Shown here: positions 1-6,321 of the stretch, piece after piece
Layout: every line of letters starts with the position of its first letter
Numbering within the stretch: the first letter of the stretch is position 1
Source of the DNA: Pseudomonadota bacterium
GTDB lineage: Bacteria > Pseudomonadota > Alphaproteobacteria > Elsterales > Elsteraceae
Length of the DNA: 12,764 nucleotides
NCBI GenBank assembly: GCA_016195115.1
Contig: JACQAI010000274.1
Location: 1-12,764, forward strand
Direction: 5' to 3'
Program-made: the position numbers and the translations under genes
The notes under the pieces: model-generated
The model's input: only the letters and a program-made list of their open reading frames with translations
What the model was told of the DNA's origin: nothing
Databases searched by the model: none

Positions 1-4
1 CGCG

Positions 5-1105
5 CTAGAAGAACCTCTCCTCGATGTTGGTCGAGGATTCGTGGCCGATCTTGGCCCAGTGGGCGCTCAGAAACTGCTCGCAGCTCTGACGGCCCTGCTC
101 GTGCAGATGCATGAGGAAGTCCCAGTCGGCGTTGAGCTTGCTCGAGACGCCGAGCGAGGCGAGCAGCGCTTCGCCGTCGACCGTGTGGATGTAGATGCGC
201 TTCAGCTTGCCGCCGTCGTTGAAGCCGCTGTCGACCAGCTTGGTCACGAAGTGGATGGCGCGCATCTCGCGCATCAGGCTCGAGTTGAACGACAGCGTGT
301 TGATCCGGTCGAGGATCGCCGGCGCGGTGGTCGGCAGCTCCGGGATGTTGATCGGGTTGAGCTGCACGATCAGGATGTCGCGCGTATCGGTGTGGTAGAA
401 CAGCGGGTAGAGCGGCGGATTGCCCATGTAGCCGCCGTCCCAGAAATGCTCGCCGCCGATCTCGACCGCCTGGAACATGAAGGGCAGGCAGGCCGAGGCC
501 AGCACCGCGTCGACCGTGACGTGCTGTTTGTCGAAGACCTTGATGCGCCCGGTCATCACGTTGGAGGCGCAGATGAACAGCTTGACCTTGTCGGCCTTGT
601 GGATGGCCTCGAAGTCGATGACCGACGCCAGGACCTCGCGCAGCGGGTTCTGGTTGGTCGGGTTGAGCTGGTAGGGCGAGAACATCCGGCTCAGGAAGTC
701 CATCGCGAGGTAGCCGGGCGACTGGTCCAGGCTGAAGTCGTTGGGGTTCATCAGCTTGGCCCACGGCGGCGCCTTCAAGGGCGAGTATTTCGCCGCGTCC
801 GATATCTTCTTCCAGAACGTGCGCAGGACCTGCTTGGCGCCGGCCGCGCCGCCGACCGCGATGCCGTAGGCGGTCGCCGCGGCGTTCATCGCGCCGGCCG
901 AAGTGCCGACGATGCCGTCGATCTCGATCTCGTCCTCGTCGAGCAGGCGGTCGATCACGCCCCACGCGAAGGCGCCATGCGCGCCGCCGCCCTGCAGCGC
1001 CAGGTTGATGCGCTTCTTGTTGGAGGGCGCCGCTTTGTCCGTGCGGCCGCCGTTGCCGGCGCCGTTGCCGTTTGCGCTGCGGCTGCGCTTCGCCTTGGCG
1101 ACCAT
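5..1105 (-). CDS. Patatin-like phospholipase family protein
   Basis: This 366-residue protein is a predicted serine lipid acyl hydrolase with the patatin Ser-Asp dyad. Visible motifs are the oxyanion-hole glycines GGGAHG at residues 39-44, the nucleophile elbow GTSAG at 67-71 (Ser69), and DGG at 223-225 supplying the catalytic Asp223. All three are intact and in family order, so it should be active. The first 30 residues are Lys/Arg/Asn/Gly-rich low complexity without a hydrophobic stretch, so there is no Sec signal and the protein is probably cytosolic or peripheral to the membrane. The ATG lies three bases after the stop of the small membrane-protein gene 1109-1306 (TGAGCGATG), so the two are almost certainly co-transcribed and translationally coupled. 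The stop (TAG) is at the window edge, so the downstream context is unseen. Substrate is unknown; bacterial relatives include phospholipases and poly-hydroxyalkanoate-associated hydrolases. Confidence 0.92.
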   Translation of the reverse strand: MVAKAKRSRSANGNGAGNGGRTDKAAPSNKKRINLALQGGGAHGAFAWGVIDRLLDEDEIEIDGIVGTSAGAMNAAATAYGIAVGGAAGAKQVLRTFWKKISDAAKYSPLKAPPWAKLMNPNDFSLDQSPGYLAMDFLSRMFSPYQLNPTNQNPLREVLASVIDFEAIHKADKVKLFICASNVMTGRIKVFDKQHVTVDAVLASACLPFMFQAVEIGGEHFWDGGYMGNPPLYPLFYHTDTRDILIVQLNPINIPELPTTAPAILDRINTLSFNSSLMREMRAIHFVTKLVDSGFNDGGKLKRIYIHTVDGEALLASLGVSSKLNADWDFLMHLHEQGRQSCEQFLSAHWAKIGHESSTNIEERFF

Positions 1106-1108
1106 CGC

Positions 1109-1306
1109 TCAGCGCCCCCGCGACGGGCGCGTGACGGCCGGCGCCCGCCGGCCGCGATCGTGGACCAGCATGGTCAACCCGGCGCAGGCGAGGAACGCCA
1201 TCGCCAGGCCGATCGAGACCGGCCAGGGCACGCCGTCCTTGGCCATGCCCATCAGCACGACGAACCCGAGCATCGCGGCGGCGGGCAGCATCCAGCGATA
1301 ATTCAT
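1109..1306 (-). CDS. Small two-helix membrane protein
   Basis: A 65-residue protein with two hydrophobic segments, about residues 4-22 and 28-48, joined by a short polar turn (AKDGVPWP), and an Arg-rich C-terminus, consistent with an inner-membrane hairpin whose tail is cytosolic. I do not recognise the family. The start ATG at 1304-1306 is preceded on the minus strand by GGGAGA about six bases upstream, a good ribosome binding site. This favours it over longer in-frame extensions reaching 1762, whose translation is Arg/Pro/Ser-rich and not protein-like. It sits first in a two-gene unit with the patatin-like hydrolase, three bases apart, so it may help localise that enzyme at the membrane; this is inference from arrangement only. 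Confidence 0.65.
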   Translation of the reverse strand: MNYRWMLPAAAMLGFVVLMGMAKDGVPWPVSIGLAMAFLACAGLTMLVHDRGRRAPAVTRPSRGR

Positions 1307-1415
1307 CGAGTTCTCCCGAGCGGGGTTGACCGGAACGCGGTGCCGGAGCAAGCGCCCGCTCGGATCGGGCTTGGTCGGCCAGCCGCGGCGCGCAGTTAAA
1401 CGCGGCGGTGGCGAC

Positions 1416-1428
1416 CGTCGTAACGACG
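1416..1428. repeat. 13-bp palindrome in divergent gap
   Basis: CGTCGT-A-ACGACG is a perfect dyad with a one-base centre, located between the divergent starts at 1306 and 1563. A repressor or activator dimer could bind here and control both sides. No convincing -35/-10 pair was identified around it, so the operator role is inference only. Confidence 0.25.
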
Positions 1429-1562
1429 TGCCTGGACATATGGGGATCGGTGTCGGCGTTTCCCAGGGCGGCGGCCTGCCGCACCTGCCCCGCGCCGACG
1501 CCTTTGTTTTGGGCCTGCCATGCCGTAGCGTTGGCGGACAAGGACAAGTACCGGGGGGAGCC

Positions 1563-2825
1563 ATGACACTGCGCCGCGCCGCGATCGTGCTTGCCGGCTG
1601 CTTCCTGACATTGGCCGCGGGCGCCGCCGAGCTGCCGCGCGCCGAGCCGGCCGCGGTCGGTTTCTCGGCCGAGCGCCTGGGCCGCCTCGAGGCGCTGCTG
1701 CGCGCCGACATCGACAGGCGCCAGATCCCCGGCGCGGTGGTGCTGATCGCGCGCCACGGCAAGGTCGCCTATTTCGCGGCGCTCGGTGAGCGCGACCCGA
1801 CGACCAAGGCGCCGATGACGCGCGACACGATCTTCCGCATCTATTCGATGAGCAAGCCGATCACCACGGTCGCGGCCATGATGCTGTGGGAGGAGGGGCG
1901 CATTACCCTCGACCAGCCGATCAGCCGCTATCTGCCGGCGTTCGCCGCGATGCAGGTCGGCGTCGAGAAGCCGGGCGCCGACGGCCCGACCTTGGAGCTG
2001 GTGCCCGCGAAGAAGCCGATCACGATCCAGGACCTGATGCGCCACAGCTCGGGCCTGACCTACGGGTTCTTCGGCGACATGCTGGTCAAGAAGGCCTATC
2101 TCGCGGCCAACCTGCTGGCCGACGACCCCGACAACGCCGCGTTCACCGACCGCCTCGCCAAGCTGCCGCTCGCCTTCCAACCCGGCACGACCTGGGACTA
2201 CAGCCAGTCGACCGACGTGCTCGGCCGGCTGATCGAGGTGGTCGCGGGCAAGCCGCTGCTGCAGGTCGAGCAGGAGCGCGTGCTCGCGCCGCTCGGCATG
2301 GCGGACACCATGTTCGTGGTCACCGATCCGGCCCGCCAGGCAAGACTTGCTGAACCCTTCTCGGATGACCGCACGATCGGCGCCGGTGCCGTGGTCGGCG
2401 ATCCGCGCCAGCCCAAGCGCTATGAGTCGGGCGGCGGCGGCATGGTCGGCACCGCCATGGACTACGCGCGCTTCTGCCAGATGCTGCTCAACGGCGGCAC
2501 GCTCGACGGCAAGCGCTACCTCGGGCCGCGCACCGTCGCCTACATGACGTCGGACCACTTGGGCAGCGCGGTGGCGCCCGGGCCCTACTACCTGCCGGGG
2601 CCGGGCTACGGCTTCGGGCTCGGCTTCGCGGTGCGCCGTGACACCGGCATGTCGGCGTACCCGGGCAGCGCCGGCGACTACTACTGGGGCGGCGCCGGCG
2701 GCACTTATTTCTGGGTCGACCCCAAGGCCGACCTGTTCGTCGTCTTCATGATGCAGTCGCCCAAGCACCGCGTGCACTACCGCACCGTGCTGCGCGACCT
2801 CGTCTACGCCGCGATGACGGAGTAG
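1563..2825 (+). CDS. Serine hydrolase, beta-lactamase/family VIII esterase type
   Basis: A 420-residue protein of the class C beta-lactamase/penicillin-binding-protein-like fold. The N-terminus (Met-Thr-Leu-Arg-Arg, then a hydrophobic run to about residue 19) is a Sec signal peptide with likely cleavage near Ala21-Ala22, so the enzyme is exported to the periplasm. The catalytic SxxK motif is SMSK at 95-98 (Ser95 nucleophile, Lys98). The second motif is Tyr213-Ser214-Gln215, replacing the classical YxN with YSQ. The third region is W375-GGAGG rather than KTG, resembling the WxG-type motif of family VIII carboxylesterases such as EstB. An esterase or D-aminopeptidase-like role is therefore more likely than antibiotic resistance. 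The ATG at 1563 follows GGGGGGAG at a proper distance; upstream in-frame sequence is not protein-like. The gene is divergent from the patatin unit and appears monocistronic. Confidence 0.9.
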   Translation: MTLRRAAIVLAGCFLTLAAGAAELPRAEPAAVGFSAERLGRLEALLRADIDRRQIPGAVVLIARHGKVAYFAALGERDPTTKAPMTRDTIFRIYSMSKPITTVAAMMLWEEGRITLDQPISRYLPAFAAMQVGVEKPGADGPTLELVPAKKPITIQDLMRHSSGLTYGFFGDMLVKKAYLAANLLADDPDNAAFTDRLAKLPLAFQPGTTWDYSQSTDVLGRLIEVVAGKPLLQVEQERVLAPLGMADTMFVVTDPARQARLAEPFSDDRTIGAGAVVGDPRQPKRYESGGGGMVGTAMDYARFCQMLLNGGTLDGKRYLGPRTVAYMTSDHLGSAVAPGPYYLPGPGYGFGLGFAVRRDTGMSAYPGSAGDYYWGGAGGTYFWVDPKADLFVVFMMQSPKHRVHYRTVLRDLVYAAMTE

Positions 2826-2854
2826 GGGCGGTCGCCGCAAAATAATCGCCACGC

Positions 2855-2876
2855 AGGTGTAACGCGCTTCACACCT
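2855..2876. repeat. AGGTGT-N10-ACACCT dyad
   Basis: An inverted repeat with six-base arms and a ten-base spacer lies 30 bases after the serine hydrolase stop and about 70 bases before the next start. It could be an operator for the downstream small gene or a weak hairpin; there is no following T-run to make it a terminator. Confidence 0.25.
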
Positions 2877-2944
2877 CGGTGCCGCCGTCCGGGGGGATCA
2901 TGCCCTTGCCTGCTCGACCGAGCGGGCCGCTTCGGGAGGGCGTC

Positions 2945-3241
2945 ATGATCGATATTGCCAGCTTACGGCCGCGCCGGCGCTACCTGGAGCCCCGCGGGTT
3001 CGAGACCCGGGACGACCGCCTGCGTCGGCCCGATCCGGTCGAGACCCTGTGGGCGGTCGCCGGGTTTGCGCTGCTGGTCGCGGCCTATTCGATGTTCGCG
3101 CCGGGGCCGCTCGGGTCCCGGACACCCGATCTCACGAGCACGCTGTCGCGAACGGTCGCGGCGGCCCCGGTGCCCACGCCGGGTCCGACCGCCCACCCGC
3201 CTGGCGCGCGGCCATCGGCGGGCCTGATGGCGCGCCCGTGA
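2945..3241 (+). CDS. Small single-pass membrane protein, hypothetical
   Basis: A 98-residue protein with a strongly charged Arg-rich N-terminal third (residues 1-34), one hydrophobic segment at about 35-54 (TLWAVAGFALLVAAYSMF), and a C-terminal tail of about 40 residues rich in Pro, Thr and Ala. Positive charge before the helix predicts a cytosolic N-terminus and a periplasmic proline-rich tail. I do not recognise the family. The ATG at 2945 is chosen because GGGAGGG lies five bases upstream; an in-frame GTG at 2879 would add residues encoded by the ribosome-binding region itself. Codon bias matches the neighbours. It lies between an exported hydrolase and the cold-shock gene with no clear operon partner. 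Confidence 0.55.
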   Translation: MIDIASLRPRRRYLEPRGFETRDDRLRRPDPVETLWAVAGFALLVAAYSMFAPGPLGSRTPDLTSTLSRTVAAAPVPTPGPTAHPPGARPSAGLMARP

Positions 3242-3355
3242 GACGCCGGGCCGGCCGCGCGACCCGTCTCCTCCCGACGGGACCCGCGGGCGATCAGACC
3301 GGCCGCCGCCCCTGGCCGGGGTCGCCGGGCCGGCCCGGCATTTTCCCCCAGATCG
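3242..3355. other. Non-coding GC-rich spacer
   Basis: First part of a 349-base gene-free stretch (3242-3590). It is very GC-rich and I find no ribosome binding site, convincing ORF or RNA gene in it. The rest of the stretch holds the palindrome, promoter and leader listed separately. Confidence 0.4.
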
Positions 3356-3378
3356 GCGCCTGACCCGGGGTCAGGCGC
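3356..3378. repeat. 23-bp near-perfect palindrome upstream of csp promoter
   Basis: The arms GCGCCTGACCC and GGGTCAGGCGC are exact reverse complements separated by a single G. The dyad ends eight bases before the predicted -35 element of the cold-shock gene. It could be a regulator binding site, or a hairpin that stops readthrough from the small membrane-protein gene. It lacks a T-run, which weakens the terminator reading. Confidence 0.45.
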
Positions 3379-3385
3379 ATGTGGC

Positions 3386-3414
3386 TTGCAGGGCCCCGCC
3401 CGGGCGCCTATAGA
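3386..3414 (+). promoter_or_regulatory. Predicted sigma-70-type promoter of csp
   Basis: TTGCAG (3386-3391) and TATAGA (3409-3414) are separated by exactly 17 bases; TATAGA stands out in otherwise GC-rich DNA. Transcription would start near 3421, giving a leader of about 170 nt before the csp ATG. Both hexamers are imperfect, so this is a prediction. Confidence 0.45.
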
Positions 3415-3420
3415 ATCCGC

Positions 3421-3590
3421 CGTCAGCTCGCTAGGTTCGGCTCGTTTCCCCGCTTGCCCGGCGCCTCGTCCAGAGGCCCAGGCCCTGCGCCGGACCCGGC
3501 CTTCCCGCCCTGCCGATGCCTGATGGGCCGCCCGACACTGGGCGGCTCGAGTCCACGCGTCACACGACCGTTCACGTTTCGGAGACCACC
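3421..3590 (+). promoter_or_regulatory. Long untranslated leader of the cold-shock gene
   Basis: If the promoter at 3386-3414 is right, the csp message carries about 170 non-coding nucleotides ending in GGAG seven bases before the ATG. Escherichia coli cspA has a similarly long leader (159 nt) that acts as an RNA thermosensor and stability element. Similarity here is in length and position only; I did not establish a shared structure. Confidence 0.35.
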
Positions 3591-3797
3591 ATGTCCGTCG
3601 GCACCGTCAAATGGTTCAACGCCCAGAAGGGCTACGGCTTCATCCAGCCCGAGGATGGCTCAAAGGATGTGTTCGTGCACATCACCGCGGTCGAGGCCGC
3701 CGGCATGCGCTCGCTCAACGAGGGCCAGCGCATCAGCTTTGACCTCGAGCCCGGCCGTCAAGGCAAGGTCGCGGCGGTCAATCTGAAGCCCGCCTGA
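3591..3797 (+). CDS. csp: Cold-shock domain protein (CspA family)
   Basis: A 68-residue single cold-shock domain, the usual length of CspA-type RNA chaperones that bind single-stranded RNA/DNA and melt secondary structure. The OB-fold signature begins at once: GTVKWFN (4-10), RNP1-type KGYGFI (13-18) and RNP2-type VFVHI (27-31), with the aromatic stacking residues present. The C-terminus keeps the family ending KVAAVNLK. The ATG follows GGAG with good spacing. Neighbours are informative: it converges on an IF-1 paralogue, an arrangement I associate with rhizobial genomes and with translation under cold or stress. Regulation is probably through the long leader, and transcription probably ends at the hairpin 3805-3843. 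Which numbered csp paralogue it is cannot be decided. Confidence 0.95.
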   Translation: MSVGTVKWFNAQKGYGFIQPEDGSKDVFVHITAVEAAGMRSLNEGQRISFDLEPGRQGKVAAVNLKPA

Positions 3798-3804
3798 GCC
3801 GTTA

Positions 3805-3843
3805 GCCGGCGCGCGGCTGTCCGCCCGCGCCGGCCCCCTTTCT
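3805..3843 (+). terminator. Hairpin terminator between csp and infA
   Basis: Exact nine-base arms GCCGGCGCG (3805-3813) and CGCGCCGGC (3826-3834) with a 12-base loop, starting seven bases after the csp stop and followed by a C-run and a short TTT. The T-run is weak but the stem is strong. On the opposite strand the same stem could slow transcription leaving infA, though no T-run follows there. Confidence 0.55.
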
Positions 3844-3860
3844 CGTCAACGTCCGTCTGG

Positions 3861-4145
3861 TCAGCGCCGGCGCCGTACCTGGCCCGGCCGGCTTTGGTGC
3901 GGCCGCAGGTCGGGCGCGCCGCGCTCATCCTTGTGGCGGAAATTGATCCGCCCCTTGGTCAGGTCGTAGGGCGTCATCTCGACGGTCACCCGATCGCCGA
4001 CCAGGATGCGGATGCGGTTGCGCCGGATCCGTCCGGAGCTGTGCGCCAGCACCTCGTGGCCGTTGTCGAGCTGTACGCGGAACATCGTGTTGGGCAGCAG
4101 CTCGCTGATTACGCCGTCGAATTCGAGCAGGTCTTCCTTGGTCAC
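3861..4145 (-). CDS. infA: Translation initiation factor IF-1, C-terminally extended
   Basis: A 94-residue IF-1. Residues 1-72 are the S1-type OB fold that binds the 30S A site, with the characteristic stretches LPNTMFRVQLDNGHEVLAH (17-35), GRIRRNRIRILVGDRVTVEM (38-57) and TPYDLTKGRINFR (58-70). Standard IF-1 is about 72 residues; here a tail of about 22 residues rich in Arg, Pro and Gln ends in RRRR. This matches the second, longer infA paralogue seen beside cold-shock genes in Bradyrhizobium-type genomes, so it may not be the organism's only IF-1. The start is GTG; an ATG ten bases upstream is out of frame. GCGAGG gives a modest ribosome binding site. Its own promoter is predicted in the gap upstream (4175-4203). 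Confidence 0.93.
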   Translation of the reverse strand: MTKEDLLEFDGVISELLPNTMFRVQLDNGHEVLAHSSGRIRRNRIRILVGDRVTVEMTPYDLTKGRINFRHKDERGAPDLRPHQSRPGQVRRRR

Positions 4146-4174
4146 CGGGCCTCGCCATCGAGAGGTCGTGAGCC

Positions 4175-4203
4175 CTCGTAGTCCGCTCCGCGCGCTTGGT
4201 CAA
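4175..4203 (-). promoter_or_regulatory. Predicted promoter of infA
   Basis: On the minus strand TTGACC (4198-4203) and TACGAG (4175-4180) are 17 bases apart in the 78-base gap between the oxidoreductase stop and the infA GTG, giving a leader of roughly 23 nt. The -35 is good and the -10 poor. Confidence 0.35.
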
Positions 4204-4223
4204 GACCCGCGGCGGCGCCCCGG

Positions 4224-5366
4224 CTAGACGATGGCGCGCTCGCGCAAGGGCTGGCCGGCAAGCAGCCGTTCGACACAAAGCGGCGTCAAGTCGAGGCTGA
4301 CATAGCGGCCGTGGGCGACCAGCTCGGCGACCGCGCGGCCGACCGCCGGCGACTGCTGGATGCCGTGGCCCGAGAAGCCGTTGGCGAGCACCAGGTTGGC
4401 GATGTCAGGGTGGCGCCCGACGATGCCGTTCTGGTCGACCGTGTTGTACTCGTAGTAGCCGGCCCAGGCGCTGACGCGCTTGATCGCCTCGAACGCCGGC
4501 ACGCGGCGCGCCAGCGCCGGCCACACGATGTCGTCGAACTCGTCATGCACGACCTCGAGGGGCGCGTCGTCGGGATCGCGGTCGGCGGGCGGCGACACGC
4601 CGCAGATGAAGTGCCGGCCCTCGGGCCGGAACCACACGCCGCTCGGGTCGATGACCAGCGGGCAGTCCGCCGGCGGCGCGCGGCAGTCGATCACGAACAC
4701 GCAGCGCCGGCGCGCCCGCACCGGCAGCGCGATGCCGGCGAGCGCCGCGACCCGCGCCGCCCACGGCCCGGCGGCGTTGACGACGTGACGACAGGCGACG
4801 GTCGTGCCGTCATCGAGCGCGACCGACGCGATGCGGTCGCCCTGGCGGTCGAGCCCGACCACCGCCGCGGTGCGGTAGTCGGCACCGCGGTCGCGGGCGC
4901 CGCGCTTCAGCGTCTGGAGCAGCGCGTAGCCGTCGAACCAGCCCTCCCGCGCGAGGCCGAGCGAGCCGCCGGCCAGCCCATCCATCGCCAGCCACGGGAA
5001 CCGCGCCCTGAGCGCGGCCGGCGTCAGCAGCGCGACGTCGGCGCCATGGGCGCGCTGCACCGCGTGGTTGGCGGCGAGCCCCGCCATGCCGGCGTCCGAC
5101 GCCAGGAACAGATAGCCGCGCTCGACCAGGCCGACGTCGCCGAGGCCGCGCAGGAAATCGAAGCCGAAGCGCGACAGCGCGATGTTGATAGGGGTCGAGA
5201 ACTGCTGACGGATCGAGCTCGCCGACAACGCCGAGCTCGCCTGCTGGTAGGTCGGATCGCGCTCGATCACGACGACGCGGCCGGCGAAGCCGGGCTCGCG
5301 CGTCAGGAAGTAGGCCACCGCGCTGCCGATCGCGCCGCCGCCGACGATGACGACGGGATCGCTCAC
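4224..5366 (-). CDS. FAD-dependent oxidoreductase, DAO/FOXRED1-like
   Basis: A 380-residue flavoprotein of the D-amino-acid oxidase/sarcosine oxidase superfamily, expected to oxidise the C-N bond of an amino or N-methyl compound. The N-terminal Rossmann motif is VIVGGGAIGSAVAYFL (6-21), with the ribose-binding Glu35 in VVVIER. NAAGPWA (197-203) is the second FAD motif. Residues 51-66 (SIRQQFSTPINIALSR) and the C-terminal run from Ala300, including GYYEYNTVDQNGIVG (303-317) and NGFSGHGIQQSP (329-340), strongly resemble FOXRED1, the mitochondrial complex I assembly flavoprotein, and its bacterial relatives. No covalent-FAD histidine is evident. It begins with GTG after a GGGGGG ribosome binding site, 24 bases after the amidase-like gene, so the two form an operon. 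Sarcosine oxidase-like activity and a FOXRED1-like role both remain possible. Confidence 0.88.
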   Translation of the reverse strand: MSDPVVIVGGGAIGSAVAYFLTREPGFAGRVVVIERDPTYQQASSALSASSIRQQFSTPINIALSRFGFDFLRGLGDVGLVERGYLFLASDAGMAGLAANHAVQRAHGADVALLTPAALRARFPWLAMDGLAGGSLGLAREGWFDGYALLQTLKRGARDRGADYRTAAVVGLDRQGDRIASVALDDGTTVACRHVVNAAGPWAARVAALAGIALPVRARRRCVFVIDCRAPPADCPLVIDPSGVWFRPEGRHFICGVSPPADRDPDDAPLEVVHDEFDDIVWPALARRVPAFEAIKRVSAWAGYYEYNTVDQNGIVGRHPDIANLVLANGFSGHGIQQSPAVGRAVAELVAHGRYVSLDLTPLCVERLLAGQPLRERAIV

Positions 5367-5390
5367 GGTACCCCCCGCGCGGCGGCGGCG

Positions 5391-6161
5391 CTACTCCGCG
5401 GCCTTGCGCCCGGGCACCGCGGGGACGCCGGTCGGCAGATTGGGGAACAGGCCGTTGGGCAGCGCCGCGATGTAGGCCAAGGTCTCGTCGAGCTTGACGA
5501 CGTCGGCGTATTTGGCGTGCATGTCGCACAGGTTGATGGCGTGCGAGGCCTGCGAGCGGTCGAAGCAGCCTTCCTCGACCAGGGTGCAGCGGAAATTGTG
5601 GCTGAAGCCGTCGATCACGGTGGCGCGTACGCAGCCGCTCGTGGTCGTGCCGGTGATCAGCAGGCTGTCGACCTTGAGGTCGACCAGGAACCCGAGCAGC
5701 GGCGTGCCGAAGAATACGCTGGGCTTGAGCTTCTCGATCACGATGTCCTGGGGCGCTGGCGCGATCTCGTCGACGATGTCATTGCCGTCGCGGTTGGTGT
5801 CGCGTGTGGTCGGCGCCTCGGCGTTGCGGTTGTTCTTCCAGGCCCAGCCGCCGGCGTCCCAGTTGTCGGGCCGGCGCGTGCCGGTCGAGTAGATCACCGG
5901 GATGCGTTTCTGCCGCGCGGCACCGATCAGCTTCTGTAAGGGCGGGATGGCGGCCCAGCCGTCCTCGCCGCACGAGTTGCGCCAGCGCTTGATCGACTCG
6001 AGGATCGGCTCGGCGCGGTCGCCGGTGAAGTTGTAGTTGACGTCGACCACGACCACCGCCGGGCGCTCGCCGAACCCGGCGCGCGCGCCGTAGCCCGCCG
6101 CCGCGAACACCGCCTTGTCGCGCTCGGTCAAGAACTGGTTCCAGATCGGTTCGGATGCCAT
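5391..6161 (-). CDS. Isochorismatase-family cysteine hydrolase, N-carbamoylsarcosine amidase-like
   Basis: A 256-residue amidase/carbamoylase-type hydrolase. The family triad is complete: Asp40 in VVVVDVNYNF, Lys144 in EKLKPSVFFGT, and the nucleophile Cys177 in TGTTTSGCVRAT (170-181), with the conserved cis-peptide region just before it. SGCVRATVID and EEGCFDRSQASHAINLCDM (197-215) are typical of the N-carbamoylsarcosine amidohydrolase-like branch rather than of isochorismatase or nicotinamidase. Expected chemistry is hydrolysis of an N-carbamoyl or amide bond, releasing ammonia and carbon dioxide or an acid; the substrate is not determined. There is no signal peptide, so it is cytosolic. The ATG is preceded by GAGGCGG. 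It is followed 24 bases later by the flavin oxidoreductase and is divergent from two aminotransferases, suggesting a shared nitrogen-compound pathway. Confidence 0.9.
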   Translation of the reverse strand: MASEPIWNQFLTERDKAVFAAAGYGARAGFGERPAVVVVDVNYNFTGDRAEPILESIKRWRNSCGEDGWAAIPPLQKLIGAARQKRIPVIYSTGTRRPDNWDAGGWAWKNNRNAEAPTTRDTNRDGNDIVDEIAPAPQDIVIEKLKPSVFFGTPLLGFLVDLKVDSLLITGTTTSGCVRATVIDGFSHNFRCTLVEEGCFDRSQASHAINLCDMHAKYADVVKLDETLAYIAALPNGLFPNLPTGVPAVPGRKAAE

Positions 6162-6206
6162 GGCCGCCTCTACATCTTCGCCTCGTGCCGATCATCCTAC
6201 TTCACT

Positions 6207-6234
6207 CCTCCCCCGCGCGTCAGCGTGGGGGAGG
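6207..6234. repeat. Stem-loop head of G-rich dispersed-type repeat
   Basis: CCTCCCCCGCGC (6207-6218) pairs with GCGTGGGGGAGG (6223-6234) around a GTCA loop, giving a 12-bp stem with one G-T pair. This layout, a C5/G5 hairpin followed by GGGTAGGG runs, looks like an intergenic repeat family of high-GC alphaproteobacteria. Copy number elsewhere cannot be checked here. Confidence 0.6.
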
Positions 6235-6257
6235 GTAGGGAGGGGGTAGGGAGGGGG
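6227..6257 (+). repeat. G-quadruplex-forming G-run array
   Basis: Six runs of three to five G separated only by A or TA (G5-A-G3-TA-G3-A-G5-TA-G3-A-G5), containing two tandem 11-base units GTAGGGAGGGG (6235-6245 and 6246-6256). This exceeds the usual four-run quadruplex rule with loops of one to two bases, so the plus strand, or an RNA from it, should form a very stable G-quadruplex. Confidence 0.75.
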
Positions 6258-6321
6258 CCGGGATCGACACGTGAGTACCGCCGATGCCGGAGCAGTCCAT
6301 GCCCCCTCCCTACCCTCCCCC
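6227..6321. repeat. 20-bp perfect inverted repeat flanking the class IV aminotransferase start
   Basis: The first 20 bases of the G-run array (6227-6246) are the exact reverse complement of 6302-6321, a C-rich tract that begins one base after the start codon's second base and encodes residues 2-8 of the aminotransferase. The arms are 55 bases apart, with the ribosome binding site and start codon between them. Confidence 0.8.

Noticed and set aside
41..1399. 452-residue open frame opposite the patatin-like gene
   Set aside because: It is antisense to a gene with intact catalytic motifs, and its translation is Arg/Asp/Val/Ala-rich without domains, an expected GC-bias shadow.
1563..2825. Antibiotic-resistance beta-lactamase
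   Set aside because: SxxK is present, but YSQ and WGGAGG replace YxN and KTG, as in family VIII esterases, and no AmpR-type regulator is adjacent.
4311..5939. 542-residue plus-strand open frame
   Set aside because: It runs opposite both the oxidoreductase and the amidase genes, and its composition is typical of an antisense shadow (long Arg/Ala/Asp/Gln runs).
6207..6321. Possible CRISPR or tandem repeat array
   Set aside because: Only two tandem 11-base G-rich units and one inverted copy; there are no regular spacers and no cas genes.
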